A DNA stretch of 64,000 bases from Gammaproteobacteria bacterium (GCA_018222825.1 JAAEZO010000003.1:1-64000); one strand, 5' to 3'. Shown: positions 8,919-18,375, counted from the first letter of the stretch. Program-made: numbers and translations. The notes: generated by a model not told the origin, from the sequence alone.

Positions 8919-9272
8919 TAACTGATGTCCCAGCCAGTCGGCAAACCCCGGCAGGGCGCCGAGATGGGGCAACAGAGTCAGATTGACGTCGGGATACTGC
9001 TCCCGCTTCTGTACCACTACCGAGGGCAGGTCATTGACCACATGCCGGCCTTCGGCCAGAAAGTACGGGAACAGCGTGATGTCTTTGGCACCGGCGGCCA
9101 CCTGCTGGTCAATCGCCTGATCCAGAGCTGGCTCGGCCAACTCCCAGAAAGCATGATTCATCAGCTCGAAGCGCCCGGCCATGGCGGCAGTCAGGCGCTG
9201 TGCAAACGCCGCAATTTCTTCGTTGGCCGCGGCCCGGCGACTGCCGTGGGCAACCAGAATAAATCCCTTCAT
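8916..9272 (-). CDS. CbiX/SirB-type sirohydrochlorin chelatase-like protein
   Basis: Small (118-aa) single-domain member of the CbiX family, whose members insert Co or Fe into sirohydrochlorin for cobalamin or siroheme. The N-terminal VAHGSRR carries the metal-binding His, and the FPYFLAEGRHVVNDLP segment holds the second conserved His (GRHV). The start at 9272 is chosen for its AGGAG site 5 bp upstream and the family N-terminus MKGFILVAHGS. It overlaps the end of the upstream gene by 4 bp (ATGA), so the two are coupled. Whether it acts in siroheme or cobalamin synthesis is not visible. Confidence 0.85.
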   Translation of the reverse strand: MKGFILVAHGSRRAAANEEIAAFAQRLTAAMAGRFELMNHAFWELAEPALDQAIDQQVAAGAKDITLFPYFLAEGRHVVNDLPSVVVQKREQYPDVNLTLLPHLGALPGFADWLGHQL

Positions 9273-9697
9273 GTTACTCCTGCTTTTCGCTGTACCCGCG
9301 GCGCCTGGGCCGCCAGTACGTCCACACAATAATCCCAGCTCGCAATGCGATAATGCTGAATATCCTCATCCAGATGCGTGCCCTGACTCTGCTGGTGAAA
9401 CCAGGTCAGAAAACGAGAGGGGGTAATCAACTGGATCTGACTGTCGATGTCAGTCTCGTCATCGTCCATAAAATCCAGCACATCGGCGCCTTCGAGCACT
9501 CGGTAACCAAACAGATGATCAAATGTCAGCTGGTAGATAACCTGAGGCGGGGTGTCGATATCGGTGGGCATGCCCATCGACAGCACCAGTTGGCCATTCC
9601 ACACATTCTGATGCAGTTCGGTCAGCATCAGACCCTTGGTCAAGCCCCGGGCACCGGCCCATGGCGTTGCCACCTGTCGAATCGCGTTCACTTCCAT
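9269..9697 (-). CDS. Conserved hypothetical protein coupled to the CbiX-like chelatase
   Basis: Soluble, acidic protein of about 142 aa with no signal peptide or membrane segment and no motif I can name. It has an acidic middle (DFMDDDETDID) and a Trp-rich end (FHQQ, ASWDYCVDV). Two adjacent ATGs exist (9700 and 9697); the second has the better spacing to the GGGAGG site. Its stop overlaps the ATG of the chelatase gene, so it is translated with it, which suggests a link to tetrapyrrole or metal handling, but this is context only. Confidence 0.75.
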   Translation of the reverse strand: MEVNAIRQVATPWAGARGLTKGLMLTELHQNVWNGQLVLSMGMPTDIDTPPQVIYQLTFDHLFGYRVLEGADVLDFMDDDETDIDSQIQLITPSRFLTWFHQQSQGTHLDEDIQHYRIASWDYCVDVLAAQAPRVQRKAGVT

Positions 9698-9770
9698 CAT
9701 AGCCTCCCTTGAGCGGGAACAGACTCGGTTCAGTTATAACAATCGAAGGACAAGAGGAGCAAGCGGAGAA

Positions 9771-9797
9771 TAAAAAAACCCGGCGAAAGCCGGGTTT
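9771..9797 (-). terminator. Terminator of the HU gene
   Basis: AAACCCGGC, GAAA tetraloop, GCCGGGTTT; on the minus strand the stem runs into a T tract. Confidence 0.9.
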
Positions 9798-9805
9798 GGA
9801 AGCAG

Positions 9806-10078
9806 TTACTTGATGGCGTCTTTCAGCGCCTTGCCGGCTACAAAAGCGGGCACATTGGCCGCGGCAATCTGGATTTCGTTACCGGTCTGGGGGTTACGAC
9901 CGGTACGAGCTGCGCGATGGTTTACCTTGAAAGTACCAAAACCAACCAATTGCACCGGATCGCCTTCTTTCAGACTTTGGGTGATACCGTTGAGTACTTC
10001 TTCCAGTGCTGCCTTGGCCTGAGCCTTGCTCAAATCTGCCTTGGCGGCAATTGCATCGACAAGCTGAGTCTTGTTCAT
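9806..10078 (-). CDS. hupA: DNA-binding protein HU, alpha type
   Basis: Nucleoid-associated histone-like protein that bends DNA as a homo- or heterodimer. It is exactly 90 aa, the family length. Visible are the N-terminal helices ([20 protein letters not shown]), the GFGTF turn, and the DNA-binding beta arm RTGRNPQTG with the intercalating Pro. The start at 10078 has an AAGGAT site; upstream in-frame codons do not fit HU. It is a single-gene unit with its own terminator. Alpha versus beta assignment rests on overall likeness and is less sure than the family. Confidence 0.95.
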   Translation of the reverse strand: MNKTQLVDAIAAKADLSKAQAKAALEEVLNGITQSLKEGDPVQLVGFGTFKVNHRAARTGRNPQTGNEIQIAAANVPAFVAGKALKDAIK

Positions 10079-10364
10079 AGGGGATCCTTTCTCACTTGGC
10101 ATTAAGCGGTTGCCCACTCTATTCAAATTTCAGGCTCAAGCAAAGCCTTTGTCTTGAGGCCAAATATCAAGTGCCGTTGTTTTGTTCAGAAACTGCGGAA
10201 AACATCACATTACCGCAAGGGAAAGTGCCTGTGGCCTGCGGCTACAAACGACAACAGCATAGCCGACCCCTTTCGTGACTACCAGAGTTCTCACCCGTAT
10301 TCGGCACAAAATAAGGAGGATGCTGCTGCAAAATACCGCGACAGCTTCCACCCATATTCCAAAT

Positions 10365-11228
10365 TCAGGATTCAAGATCCTTGATCACCACGGTGGAATC
10401 GCAGCGACCATGACCGTCGGCCAGCAGTTTTTCATAGACCTTGTGCACATGTTCGGTCAGCGGCAGCGTCAATCCCTGCTGCTCGGCCTCATCCAGGCAG
10501 ATACCCAAATCCTTGTGCATCCACTGGGCGGCAAAACCGAAGTCGAACTTGCCCTCGGCCATGGTCTGGGCCCGGTTCTGCAACTGCCAGCTCTGGGCGG
10601 CACCACCGGCCAGGACGTCAATCAGGGTGGGAATATCCAGCCCGGCCTTCTTGGCGATCATCAAGCCTTCGGCAATGCCCTGCACAGCGCCAATCACGCA
10701 AATCTGATTCACCATCTTGCAGCGCTGACCGGCCCCCACCGGGCCCAGTCGGGTCACTTTTTTGCCATACGCTGCCAACACCGGCGAGGCTTCGGCCACA
10801 TCCGCCTCCGCGCCGCCCACCATCACCGTCAGGGCACCGTTTTCGGCTCCCAGCTGGCCACCGGACACCGGCGCATCGATGAAGCGCGCACCGGCTTCAT
10901 TGGCCGCCACTGCCAGTTCTTCTGCCAATATGGCCGAAGTGGTGGTGTGATCCACCATCAAGGCACCCGGCTTGATGCCGGCCAGCACGCCGTCGTCACC
11001 ATAAACCACGGCTCGCACGTCGTCATCGTTGCCGACACACAGCATCACCATGTCGGCGTCTTTGGCGGCCAGCGCCGGGGTCGCGGCGCTGGTGCCGCCA
11101 TGGCGGGACACCCAGTCGGCCGCCTTGTCCTGGTTGCGGTTATAGACGCACACCTGGTGTCCGGCCTGCTGCAAATGACCGGCCATGGGAAAGCCCATTA
11201 CGCCCAGCCCGATAAATGCCAGTTTCAT
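10365..11228 (-). CDS. 3-hydroxyisobutyrate / tartronate-semialdehyde reductase family dehydrogenase
   Basis: NAD(P)-dependent beta-hydroxyacid dehydrogenase of 287 aa. It shows the Rossmann fingerprint FIGLGVMGFPMAGHL, the substrate-binding DAPVSGG motif near residue 118, and the catalytic Lys in GAGQRCKMVNQ near residue 170, all standard for the family. It lies alone; 3-hydroxyisobutyrate, tartronate semialdehyde and succinic semialdehyde are all possible substrates and cannot be separated by eye. Confidence 0.92.
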   Translation of the reverse strand: MKLAFIGLGVMGFPMAGHLQQAGHQVCVYNRNQDKAADWVSRHGGTSAATPALAAKDADMVMLCVGNDDDVRAVVYGDDGVLAGIKPGALMVDHTTTSAILAEELAVAANEAGARFIDAPVSGGQLGAENGALTVMVGGAEADVAEASPVLAAYGKKVTRLGPVGAGQRCKMVNQICVIGAVQGIAEGLMIAKKAGLDIPTLIDVLAGGAAQSWQLQNRAQTMAEGKFDFGFAAQWMHKDLGICLDEAEQQGLTLPLTEHVHKVYEKLLADGHGRCDSTVVIKDLES

Positions 11229-11608
11229 TACCTTTACTCCCTGCCTTGTTAACCAATATCAACATACGTCATCAATAACAGCCGAGAGCATACCGCAGCC
11301 CTTTCAATAAAGTCACACCCGGGCTAAAGCACTTTCCTTCCATAACGTTTGCGAGGCGGCCCAGCATCCGACCGACGATAAAGTTGATTATTTATTCACA
11401 AACAGACGATAAAACCAGCTCAGAATGGTAATAAATTCAAATTCAATAACTAAATATAAACAACGCGCAACATAAAACACCATTTTATTACTAAAAAAAA
11501 AGACAAAAATACATTACTTTGCAATAATCCCGCTCGTTACATGGATTTAACCTGGTTCGCCGACCAAATATTATGCTGCGACACCAATACTTTTCAGTAA
11601 GAGGGACT
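11229..11608. other. AT-rich intergenic region upstream of nhaC
   Basis: Markedly AT-rich (A and T tracts around 11380-11520) compared with its surroundings. It separates the divergent dehydrogenase and nhaC genes and must hold both promoters. I see no RNA gene, no clear operator and no credible small ORF in it. Confidence 0.6.
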
Positions 11609-13075
11609 ATGAACAACAACACACCGAAAATACCCTTTGCCATGGCGATGCTGCCCATTATTCTGATGATTGGTGCCATGCTGGTTACCATTGTCATCTT
11701 TGAAGGCAGCCCCCATATACCGCTTGCCTTTGGCACCACGGTCGCCGCTCTGGTGGCCTGGAAACATGGCTACAAATGGCAACAAATAGAAGACAGCATC
11801 TACAGCGGTATCAAACTGGCGCTGCCGGCCGTGGTCATTATCATGCTGGTGGGTGTTGCCATCGGCGCCTGGATTGGTGGTGGCATTGTCGCCAGCATGA
11901 TTTATTACGGGCTGCAGATACTTTCACCTTCTTTGTTCCTGGTCTCCATCACTCTGATCTGTGCCGTCGTTTCCATCGCCATCGGTAGCTCTTGGTCAAC
12001 CATGGGTACCATCGGCATCGCCGGCATGGGTATTGGCATCAGCATGGGGATTCCCGCTCCCATGGTGGCCGGCGCCGTGATTTCCGGCTCCTATTTCGGT
12101 GACAAGCTATCCCCCCTGTCCGACACCACCAACCTGGCCGCCGGCCTGACTGGTACCGATCTGTTCGAACATATCAAGCATATGCTCTACACCACCATTC
12201 CCGGCTTGCTGATCGCCCTGGCCGTGTACTGGTATCTGGGTCTGAGCTTCGGCGCGAACGACAGCGAATTCGAGAACATCGCCACCACCATGGCCATACT
12301 GCAGGATAATTTTGTCATCTCTCCCTGGCTGCTGCTGATCCCGGTGTTCGTGATTGTCCTGGTTACCCGTAAGGTACCGGCGCTTCCGGCCCTGATCGTG
12401 GGTATTTCACTGGGTTTCCTCAGCCAGGTGTTCATCCAGGGCGGCTCTGTCGCAGACGCGGTAAAGGCCCTACAAGCCGGCTTCAGCATCGAAACCGGTA
12501 ACGAGATGGTGGACGGCCTGTTCAATCGGGGTGGCCTGGAGTCCATGATGTATACGGTATCCATGACCATCGTCGCCATGACCCTGGGCGGCGTGCTGGA
12601 AAACACCGGTATGCTGAAGGCCATTGTCGCCAAGATCCTCAGCAAGTCCCGCTCGGCCAAGAGCCTGATACCGACCACCATCGCTTCCTGCTTCATGACC
12701 AATGCGACGTGCTCGGAGCAATATATTTCCGTGGTGGTACCCTCCAGGATGTTTGCCGGCGCCTATAAAGAGAGAGGGCTGCACTCCAAGAATCTGTCCC
12801 GGGCTCTGGAAGACGGCGGCACCCTGACCTCGGTGTTCATTCCCTGGAATACCTGCGGTGTCTTTATCCTGGCCACTCTGGGTGTTCATGCCCTGGAATA
12901 TGCTCCCTATGCGGTGCTCAACTTCGCCGTTCCCCTGTTGTCTATCCTCTTTGCGCTGACCGGTTTCTCCATCGTGAAACTGAACAGCTCGGACCAAATG
13001 GCGGCCGGTGCCGATGACGTCACAACCACCAGCACGGAAGAAGAGCTGGGCATGATGCAAAAAGCCGGTAACTAA
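11609..13075 (+). CDS. nhaC: NhaC-family Na+/H+ antiporter
   Basis: Polytopic membrane antiporter (488 aa from the chosen start, 11-13 hydrophobic segments) of the NhaC family, members of which exchange Na+ for H+ or couple Na+ to small organic ions (for example malate/lactate exchange). The GSYFGDKLSPLSDTTNLA signature is intact, as is the NATCSEQYISVVV segment in the second half. The start at 11609 follows an AGAGGG site; an in-frame ATG 36 bp upstream lacks one. It is followed by a terminator-like hairpin and then an ornithine-racemase-like gene. nhaC and orr are also neighbours in clostridial ornithine fermentation clusters, so a role in ornithine or another amino acid exchange is possible. 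Confidence 0.9.
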   Translation: MNNNTPKIPFAMAMLPIILMIGAMLVTIVIFEGSPHIPLAFGTTVAALVAWKHGYKWQQIEDSIYSGIKLALPAVVIIMLVGVAIGAWIGGGIVASMIYYGLQILSPSLFLVSITLICAVVSIAIGSSWSTMGTIGIAGMGIGISMGIPAPMVAGAVISGSYFGDKLSPLSDTTNLAAGLTGTDLFEHIKHMLYTTIPGLLIALAVYWYLGLSFGANDSEFENIATTMAILQDNFVISPWLLLIPVFVIVLVTRKVPALPALIVGISLGFLSQVFIQGGSVADAVKALQAGFSIETGNEMVDGLFNRGGLESMMYTVSMTIVAMTLGGVLENTGMLKAIVAKILSKSRSAKSLIPTTIASCFMTNATCSEQYISVVVPSRMFAGAYKERGLHSKNLSRALEDGGTLTSVFIPWNTCGVFILATLGVHALEYAPYAVLNFAVPLLSILFALTGFSIVKLNSSDQMAAGADDVTTTSTEEELGMMQKAGN

Positions 13076-13134
13076 GGCTCACCTCGCCGACTCCGCTTAC
13101 TCACGGAGCCGGCAATTCAGGTATTGATTGACGT

Positions 13135-13158
13135 GAGCAGGCCCCGGCCTGCTCTTTT
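13135..13158 (+). terminator. Terminator between nhaC and the racemase gene
   Basis: GAGCAGGCC and GGCCTGCTC around two Cs, followed by TTTTCC. It may end the nhaC transcript or attenuate read-through into the racemase gene 48 bp downstream. Confidence 0.75.
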
Positions 13159-13205
13159 CCATTTCAAGCCCGGCGAACGCCGCTATCTAGCAGGAACAGG
13201 GTAAA

Positions 13206-14306
13206 ATGAAAAAATTCCCCCGAGTGGTATGGGATCCATCCCGACTTCTCGCCAATGCCGCCTTTCTCGATCGGCTCTGTCATCAGCAAAAAGACTCCGT
13301 TGGCTGGATTCCGGTGACCAAGGTCACCTGCGCCGATCCCGACATTGTCGGCACGCTAGTCCGGCAGGGATACCAGTCCTTCGCCGATTCGAGAATAGAA
13401 AATCTTCGGCGTATCAAGCAGATATCATCCGACTGCCAGACCACGCTGCTGCGTCTGCCCGGGTTGCATGAAATCGCCGAGGTGGTGAGCTACGCCGATA
13501 TCAGCCTGGTATCGGAGCAGGACACCATAGCCGCGCTGCAACGCGAGGCGCAAAAAAGCGACCGCCGTCATAAAATCATCCTGATGATTGAGCTCGGGGA
13601 TCTGCGTGAAGGCGTGTGTACTCATCAGGTTCTCGAGATGGGGCGCTTCATTCTGGAACAAAACCATATCGAGTGGATCGGCATCGGCACCAATCTCACC
13701 TGTTACGGCGGTGTGATCCCGACAGCAGACATCATGCTGGAACTGACCGGCCTGAAAGCCCGAATAGAAAGCGAGCTGAATCATCCCCTGACCATTGTCT
13801 CCGGCGGTAACTCCAGCCTGTTACCCCTGCTGCTCGAGCATCGACTGCCTCCCGGCATCAACCAGCTCAGACTGGGAGAGGCCTTGTTTTTCGGGCGGGA
13901 AACCGCCTATGGCCAGCCTATAGCGGGCATGCATGAAGACATATTTATCCTCGAAGCCGAGGTAATAGAGGTCAAGGACAAACCCTCCCTGCCCAGAGGG
14001 CCTCTGGGAAAGAATGCCTTTGGCGAAACGCCCGTGTTCAGGGACAGGGGAATACATACCAGAGCCATCGTCGCACTGGGAGAGCAGGACGTACCTGTTG
14101 CCGATCTGAGTCCGTTGAATACGGATATTTCCATCCTCGGCGGCAGCAGCGATCACCTTATTCTTGATGTCACGGGGGGCGATATAAAGGTAGGGGATGT
14201 GCTGTCGTTCCGGCTGAATTACCGGGCACTGCTCTATGCCATGACATCCGGCTATGTCGGCAAGCACAAGCTGACAGAAGAAGAAATCGGCTCCTGCGTA
14301 TCCTGA
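13206..14306 (+). CDS. orr: Ornithine racemase-like PLP enzyme (alanine racemase fold III)
   Basis: PLP-dependent amino acid racemase of 366 aa. The probable Schiff-base Lys is in WIPVTKVTCAD near residue 39, followed by FADSRIENL, GVCTHQ, LTCYGG, IVSGGNSS (phosphate-binding) and LRLGEALFFGRETAYG. The order and spacing of these motifs closely resemble the clostridial ornithine racemase Orr, more than Alr or DadX. It follows nhaC and has an AGGAACAGGG ribosome region. Substrate (ornithine, lysine or another) is inferred from family likeness. It lies about 4 kb from the ast arginine operon, whose pathway also meets ornithine metabolism. Confidence 0.82.
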   Translation: MKKFPRVVWDPSRLLANAAFLDRLCHQQKDSVGWIPVTKVTCADPDIVGTLVRQGYQSFADSRIENLRRIKQISSDCQTTLLRLPGLHEIAEVVSYADISLVSEQDTIAALQREAQKSDRRHKIILMIELGDLREGVCTHQVLEMGRFILEQNHIEWIGIGTNLTCYGGVIPTADIMLELTGLKARIESELNHPLTIVSGGNSSLLPLLLEHRLPPGINQLRLGEALFFGRETAYGQPIAGMHEDIFILEAEVIEVKDKPSLPRGPLGKNAFGETPVFRDRGIHTRAIVALGEQDVPVADLSPLNTDISILGGSSDHLILDVTGGDIKVGDVLSFRLNYRALLYAMTSGYVGKHKLTEEEIGSCVS

Positions 14307-14321
14307 TACCCATCTTTGGTA

Positions 14322-14852
14322 TTACCGGATCGCCGGTTTTTTTTGCAGCATCCGCTGCAGGGTACGCCGGTGCATGTTCAGCGCCCTGGCGGCGGCTGAA
14401 ATATTGCCATCGTGCTGTTGCAGAACAAACTGCACATACTCCCACGACTGCTTGCGCACCGAGGGCCGAAAGGCCACCAGTGCGTCAGGGGCAACCTCGG
14501 CAGGCGCCTCCGGCTGCTGAAAGGCCGCCACTATGGTGTCGACATCGGCAGGCTTGGGCAAATACTGGGTCGCGCCCAGCTTGATGGCAGTGACGGCAGT
14601 ACTGATACTGGCATAACCGGTCAACACCAGAATAGCGGCGCGAGGAAAGCGCCGATGCAGCTCAGGCAGCAGTTGCAGGCCACTTTCGGTCCCCAGATTC
14701 AAATCCAGGATGATACCGTCCGGTTCGGCTACCAACGCCAATGCATCGGCCCCGTTTTCGGCCCACACCAGCGTCAGCCCGCGCCGGGCAAAGCCGCGCT
14801 CGAGCAGATTGGCAAAGGTCGGATCGTCATCCACCAGCAGAAAATGCTGCAT
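14322..14852 (-). CDS. regA: Response regulator of the RegA/PrrA/ActR type
   Basis: Two-component regulator of 176 aa with a receiver domain (acidic triad LVDDD, phosphoacceptor Asp50 in GIILDLN, Lys in YLPKPAD) joined by a Pro-rich linker to a Fis-type helix-turn-helix (NISAAARALNMHRRTLQRMLQKK). This short receiver-Fis architecture without an AAA domain, with the MHRRTLQR recognition helix, is that of RegA/PrrA/ActR, which control respiration and redox balance. Its cognate kinase gene lies just upstream on the same strand but is frameshifted. Confidence 0.9.
   Translation of the reverse strand: MQHFLLVDDDPTFANLLERGFARRGLTLVWAENGADALALVAEPDGIILDLNLGTESGLQLLPELHRRFPRAAILVLTGYASISTAVTAIKLGATQYLPKPADVDTIVAAFQQPEAPAEVAPDALVAFRPSVRKQSWEYVQFVLQQHDGNISAAARALNMHRRTLQRMLQKKPAIR
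14324..14344. terminator. Terminator after the racemase gene, overlapping the regA stop
   Basis: ACCGG, ATCG loop, CCGGT and a long T run on the + strand. The first base pair overlaps the stop codon of the convergent regulator gene. Confidence 0.75.
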
Positions 14853-14880
14853 TCACTCACCTACGGCTGTGTCATAAGGT

Positions 14881-16189
14881 TTACTCTGTCGGCTCGTCGG
14901 CCAGCAGCAGCGGAATCCGAATACGGGCATAAACTCCCCGATTGGAATGATTACGCAGCGTCAGGCTGCCATTGAGGTGAGAAAAGGTGGCATGCGCCAG
15001 CCAGACGCCCATGCCCAGCCCCGCCGCTTTCTCCGACTCCTGCTGATTGAGCCCGGCCTGGGCCAACTGCTCTTCGCTTAAGTGACCCTGACGGTTATAG
15101 ATGCCGATATCGAGCAGGCGGTCGTCCAACACCGAGGTATAAAGTTCAACCCGGTTTTCGCCCGCATCGGCGGCATTATCCAGAATGTTGAGCAACGCCG
15201 ACCAGAACAATTCGTCCAGCCACACTCGATAGTCCCTCCCCGGGGGGGGCATTGTGCCATTGATATCGTACATCGGGTCTCAGATTGATCCAGCGGTCCA
15301 GATAGCCTTGCAGCTGACTGAACAGTAATACGGGTTCGGGCGCAGATTCTTCCTTACGCTTAAGCTGCCACAACACCTCCCGGCACAGTAACAGCTGCCG
15401 ATGCAGAGTATCCAGATGCTGGCGGCCGTCATCGGACAGCGCCGGCTCGGCCGCCAGCTCTTCGGACAGTAAAAACAGATTGTTGAGCGGCGTCGACAAC
15501 TGATGAGCCACCGAGGCCGACTCGATACCCAGCAGCAAAAACTGCTGCTGCTCCTGTTGCTTTTGATAAGCCTGCTGCAGTTGCCGATCCTTGTCGGCCA
15601 ACAATCGCATCAGCCAGGACACCGAGGCCGTGATCAACACCGCAGACAGGCTGAAGGTCAGCCACATGCCAAGCAGATGCAGGTTGAACAGCGGTGCCGC
15701 CGCGCCATGATCGCCATACTCCGCCGCCGACACCAATGGCCGGTACCAGTAGAACAGCAACAGATAACCCACCATGGCCACGGCAACGCTTAGCCAGGCA
15801 AACCTGGCCGAGCAGGTCAGCGCCGCAATCAGCAACGGAAACAGATACAGCGACGCCACCGGATTCATGGCCCCACCGCTGAAATAGGCCACCAGGGTCA
15901 GTACCACAATATCGACCAGCAAGCCGGTCTCTTTCACGCCACCCAGTCGGGGCCGCTGCCATGCCAGCACGGTAGCCAGCACATTGAACAGCAACAAGGT
16001 CAACAGCAACCAGACCAACTCGACACCCAGCACCGGCAACAGCAGCCAGTCGGTCAATAACAGGGCCCCGGACAGGGCAATAAAAAACAGCCAGCGTACC
16101 GCCGGCACAAATGACAAGGCACTGAACGATCGCCAGGGGACGGCCACCGGTTCGGTGCCGGATTCACGTTTCATCGGCCTCTGTTCCAC
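14881..16189 (-). pseudogene. regB: RegB/PrrB-like redox sensor kinase, frameshifted in a C8 run
   Basis: Membrane sensor histidine kinase partner of RegA. The first part (from 16189 or the ATG at 16174) has six hydrophobic segments, the GGAMNPV heptad that resembles the quinone-binding GGxxNPF of RegB, the H-box SVAHQLSTPLNNLF, and a Cys in LLCREVL where RegB has its redox Cys. The frame then breaks at a run of eight Cs on the minus strand (15242-15249). Removing one C restores a continuous reading through NAPPGRDYRVWLDE into the ATPase domain (NILDNAADAG, GLGMGVWLAHA). This may be a true mutation, a phase-variable tract or a sequencing error. If real, the protein would lack its ATP-binding domain. 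Confidence 0.85.
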
Positions 16190-16377
16190 CTTCTGTATGG
16201 TTCCGTCAACGCCATGATAGCGCGCCGCTCATGGCCAACTGCGACAATATGTCGCATTGAAGCCGAGGCCTCATACTCATAAAGTCTGCTGCCGTTACTC
16301 GAAACACGCACCTTTTATGCAAACACTTTTTCTAAACGATAAACAAATCAACAAACAGAAGGCTAACGGCAACGCCC

Positions 16378-18345
16378 ATGAAACACCATGCTCTTTTTAC
16401 TCTGACGCTCCCCCTGTTCGCCATGAGCCATGCTCATGGACAATCGGATGAACCGCTTTCAAGCTCTACCGCCACCAGTATCGTCATCACCGCATCGCCG
16501 TTGAGTCGCCCTACTCTCGTCAGTCTGGATCCAAAAGCACCGGTACAGCCGATACCGGCAGCCGATGGTGCCGGCCTGCTGAAAACCGTGCCCAACATGA
16601 GCATCACCCGCAAGGGCGGCATGGCCGGAGACCCCTTGTTTCGCGGGCTTGGCGGCTCGCGTCTGGCCATCACCAGCGACAACAGTTATGTACTGGGTGG
16701 CTGCGCCGCGCGCATGGATCCACCTACCGCCTATCTGTTTCCCCGCTCGTTTGACGAAGTGGTGATCACCAAGGGCCCACAAACCGTAACCCAGGGGCCC
16801 GGACTGGTAGCTGGCTCCATTCAGTTTTTGCGCCATCCCCGCTATTACGACGAGACGGCGTTTAACCTGAGTGGCGGCCTCACCACCGGCAGTGCCGACC
16901 GGTTTGATGCCTTTACCGCGCTGGATGCCGGCAACCGCCTGGGTTACCTGCGTCTCAACGCCAATCACAACGAGGCGGGTGATTATAAAGACGGCGCTGG
17001 CAACCGGGTACATTCGTCTTATGACAAGAACAGCCAGAGTGTGCAACTGGGGCTGACGCCCGACGAGCTGAGCCTGCTGGAGCTGTCTTACGACCGTAGC
17101 CGGGGCCAGGCCGCCTACGCAGACCGAAGCATGGACGGCAGCCAGTTCGACCGGGATGCCTGGGGCATCAAGCTGGAACGTCAGGCCATCACGCCCTGGC
17201 TCGGCAAACTGCAACTGCAATACGGCCACAGTCTGGTGGATCATGTGATGGACAACTATAGCCTGCGCCCCAACAGCGGCATGTTTATGGCGATGAATCC
17301 GGAGCGCAGCACGGATACCGCCAGACTGATGGCCGAGCTGAATCTGGGCACACACCAGACCCAGATCGGGATTGACTGGATGGAAGATAATCATCGCTCG
17401 CGAATGGGCAAAGGCATGACCGAAGCCGCCGCCGAACGCTATACTCAGGCGCCCTATACCGATACCCAGTCTTTTGAAAACCTGGGGGTCTTTGCAGAAG
17501 ACCACTGGCAACTCAACGAACACCAGCGGCTGATAAGCGGCCTGCGGCTCGACCATACCCAGGCGCGCTTTGAGCAACTGCCGGCAACCAACCCGCTCAA
17601 GAAGCAGGACTACCAACTGCAGGCCGGCTTTGTGCGCCTCGAGCATCAGCAGCAGGCCTGGACCTGGTATGCGGGTTACGGCCAGGCCGAGCGTGCGCCC
17701 GATTACTGGGAGCGTAACCGCAATGGCGCGCTGAACAGTGAAACCAACCATCAACTCGATACCGGCGTTATGTATCGGGGGGGCCCACTGAGCGGATCGC
17801 TCTCACTGTTTGCCGGTTATATCGACGACTTCATTCTGGTAGACAACCTGGCCGCCCCGCAGGCCCGCAACGTGGACGCGCGTCGTGTTGGCGGCGAGGT
17901 CGAATTCAGCTGGCAGTTCACACCAGAGTGGTCACTCGGCAGTAACCTGGCTTATACCCATGGTCAGAATCACAGCGACGGCCTGCCTCTGGGCCAGACT
18001 CCGCCCCTCGAACTCAACACCAGCCTGATGTTCGACAACGGCGATTATGAGCTGGCATTGCTGATGCGCAATGTGGCCGGCCAGAGCCGCTTTGTCGAGG
18101 GCCAGGGCAATATCATCGGCCAGGATATCGGTGCTTCTTCCGGCTTCAGTGTGTTCTCGCTCAATGGCGGCTGGCAGCTCAACCCGCAACTGAAGCTGGC
18201 GGCCGGCGTCGATAATCTGCTCGACAAGGAATACAGCGAGTTTATCAATAAGCAGGAACGGTATGTCGCAGGGGCCAACCCACAAACCACGCGCATCAAT
18301 GAACCCGGCCGTCAATGGTGGGCCGAGCTGCAGTTGACCTTCTGA
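16378..18345 (+). CDS. oprC: TonB-dependent copper receptor, OprC/NosA type
   Basis: Outer-membrane receptor of 655 aa that imports copper with TonB energy. It has a signal peptide (ends near SHAHG), a plug domain, and the signature GGCAARMDPPTAYLFPRSFD that marks the OprC/NosA copper receptors. The second half is beta-barrel, ending in a typical C-terminal Phe strand (WWAELQLTF). NosA supplies copper to nitrous oxide reductase and OprC binds copper at the outer membrane. It lies next to the RegBA-type pair, transcribed away from it; a shared link to copper-dependent respiratory enzymes is inferred. Confidence 0.9.
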   Translation: MKHHALFTLTLPLFAMSHAHGQSDEPLSSSTATSIVITASPLSRPTLVSLDPKAPVQPIPAADGAGLLKTVPNMSITRKGGMAGDPLFRGLGGSRLAITSDNSYVLGGCAARMDPPTAYLFPRSFDEVVITKGPQTVTQGPGLVAGSIQFLRHPRYYDETAFNLSGGLTTGSADRFDAFTALDAGNRLGYLRLNANHNEAGDYKDGAGNRVHSSYDKNSQSVQLGLTPDELSLLELSYDRSRGQAAYADRSMDGSQFDRDAWGIKLERQAITPWLGKLQLQYGHSLVDHVMDNYSLRPNSGMFMAMNPERSTDTARLMAELNLGTHQTQIGIDWMEDNHRSRMGKGMTEAAAERYTQAPYTDTQSFENLGVFAEDHWQLNEHQRLISGLRLDHTQARFEQLPATNPLKKQDYQLQAGFVRLEHQQQAWTWYAGYGQAERAPDYWERNRNGALNSETNHQLDTGVMYRGGPLSGSLSLFAGYIDDFILVDNLAAPQARNVDARRVGGEVEFSWQFTPEWSLGSNLAYTHGQNHSDGLPLGQTPPLELNTSLMFDNGDYELALLMRNVAGQSRFVEGQGNIIGQDIGASSGFSVFSLNGGWQLNPQLKLAAGVDNLLDKEYSEFINKQERYVAGANPQTTRINEPGRQWWAELQLTF

Positions 18346-18375
18346 ACAAAAGCGTAAACAAGGACATAAAGACAA

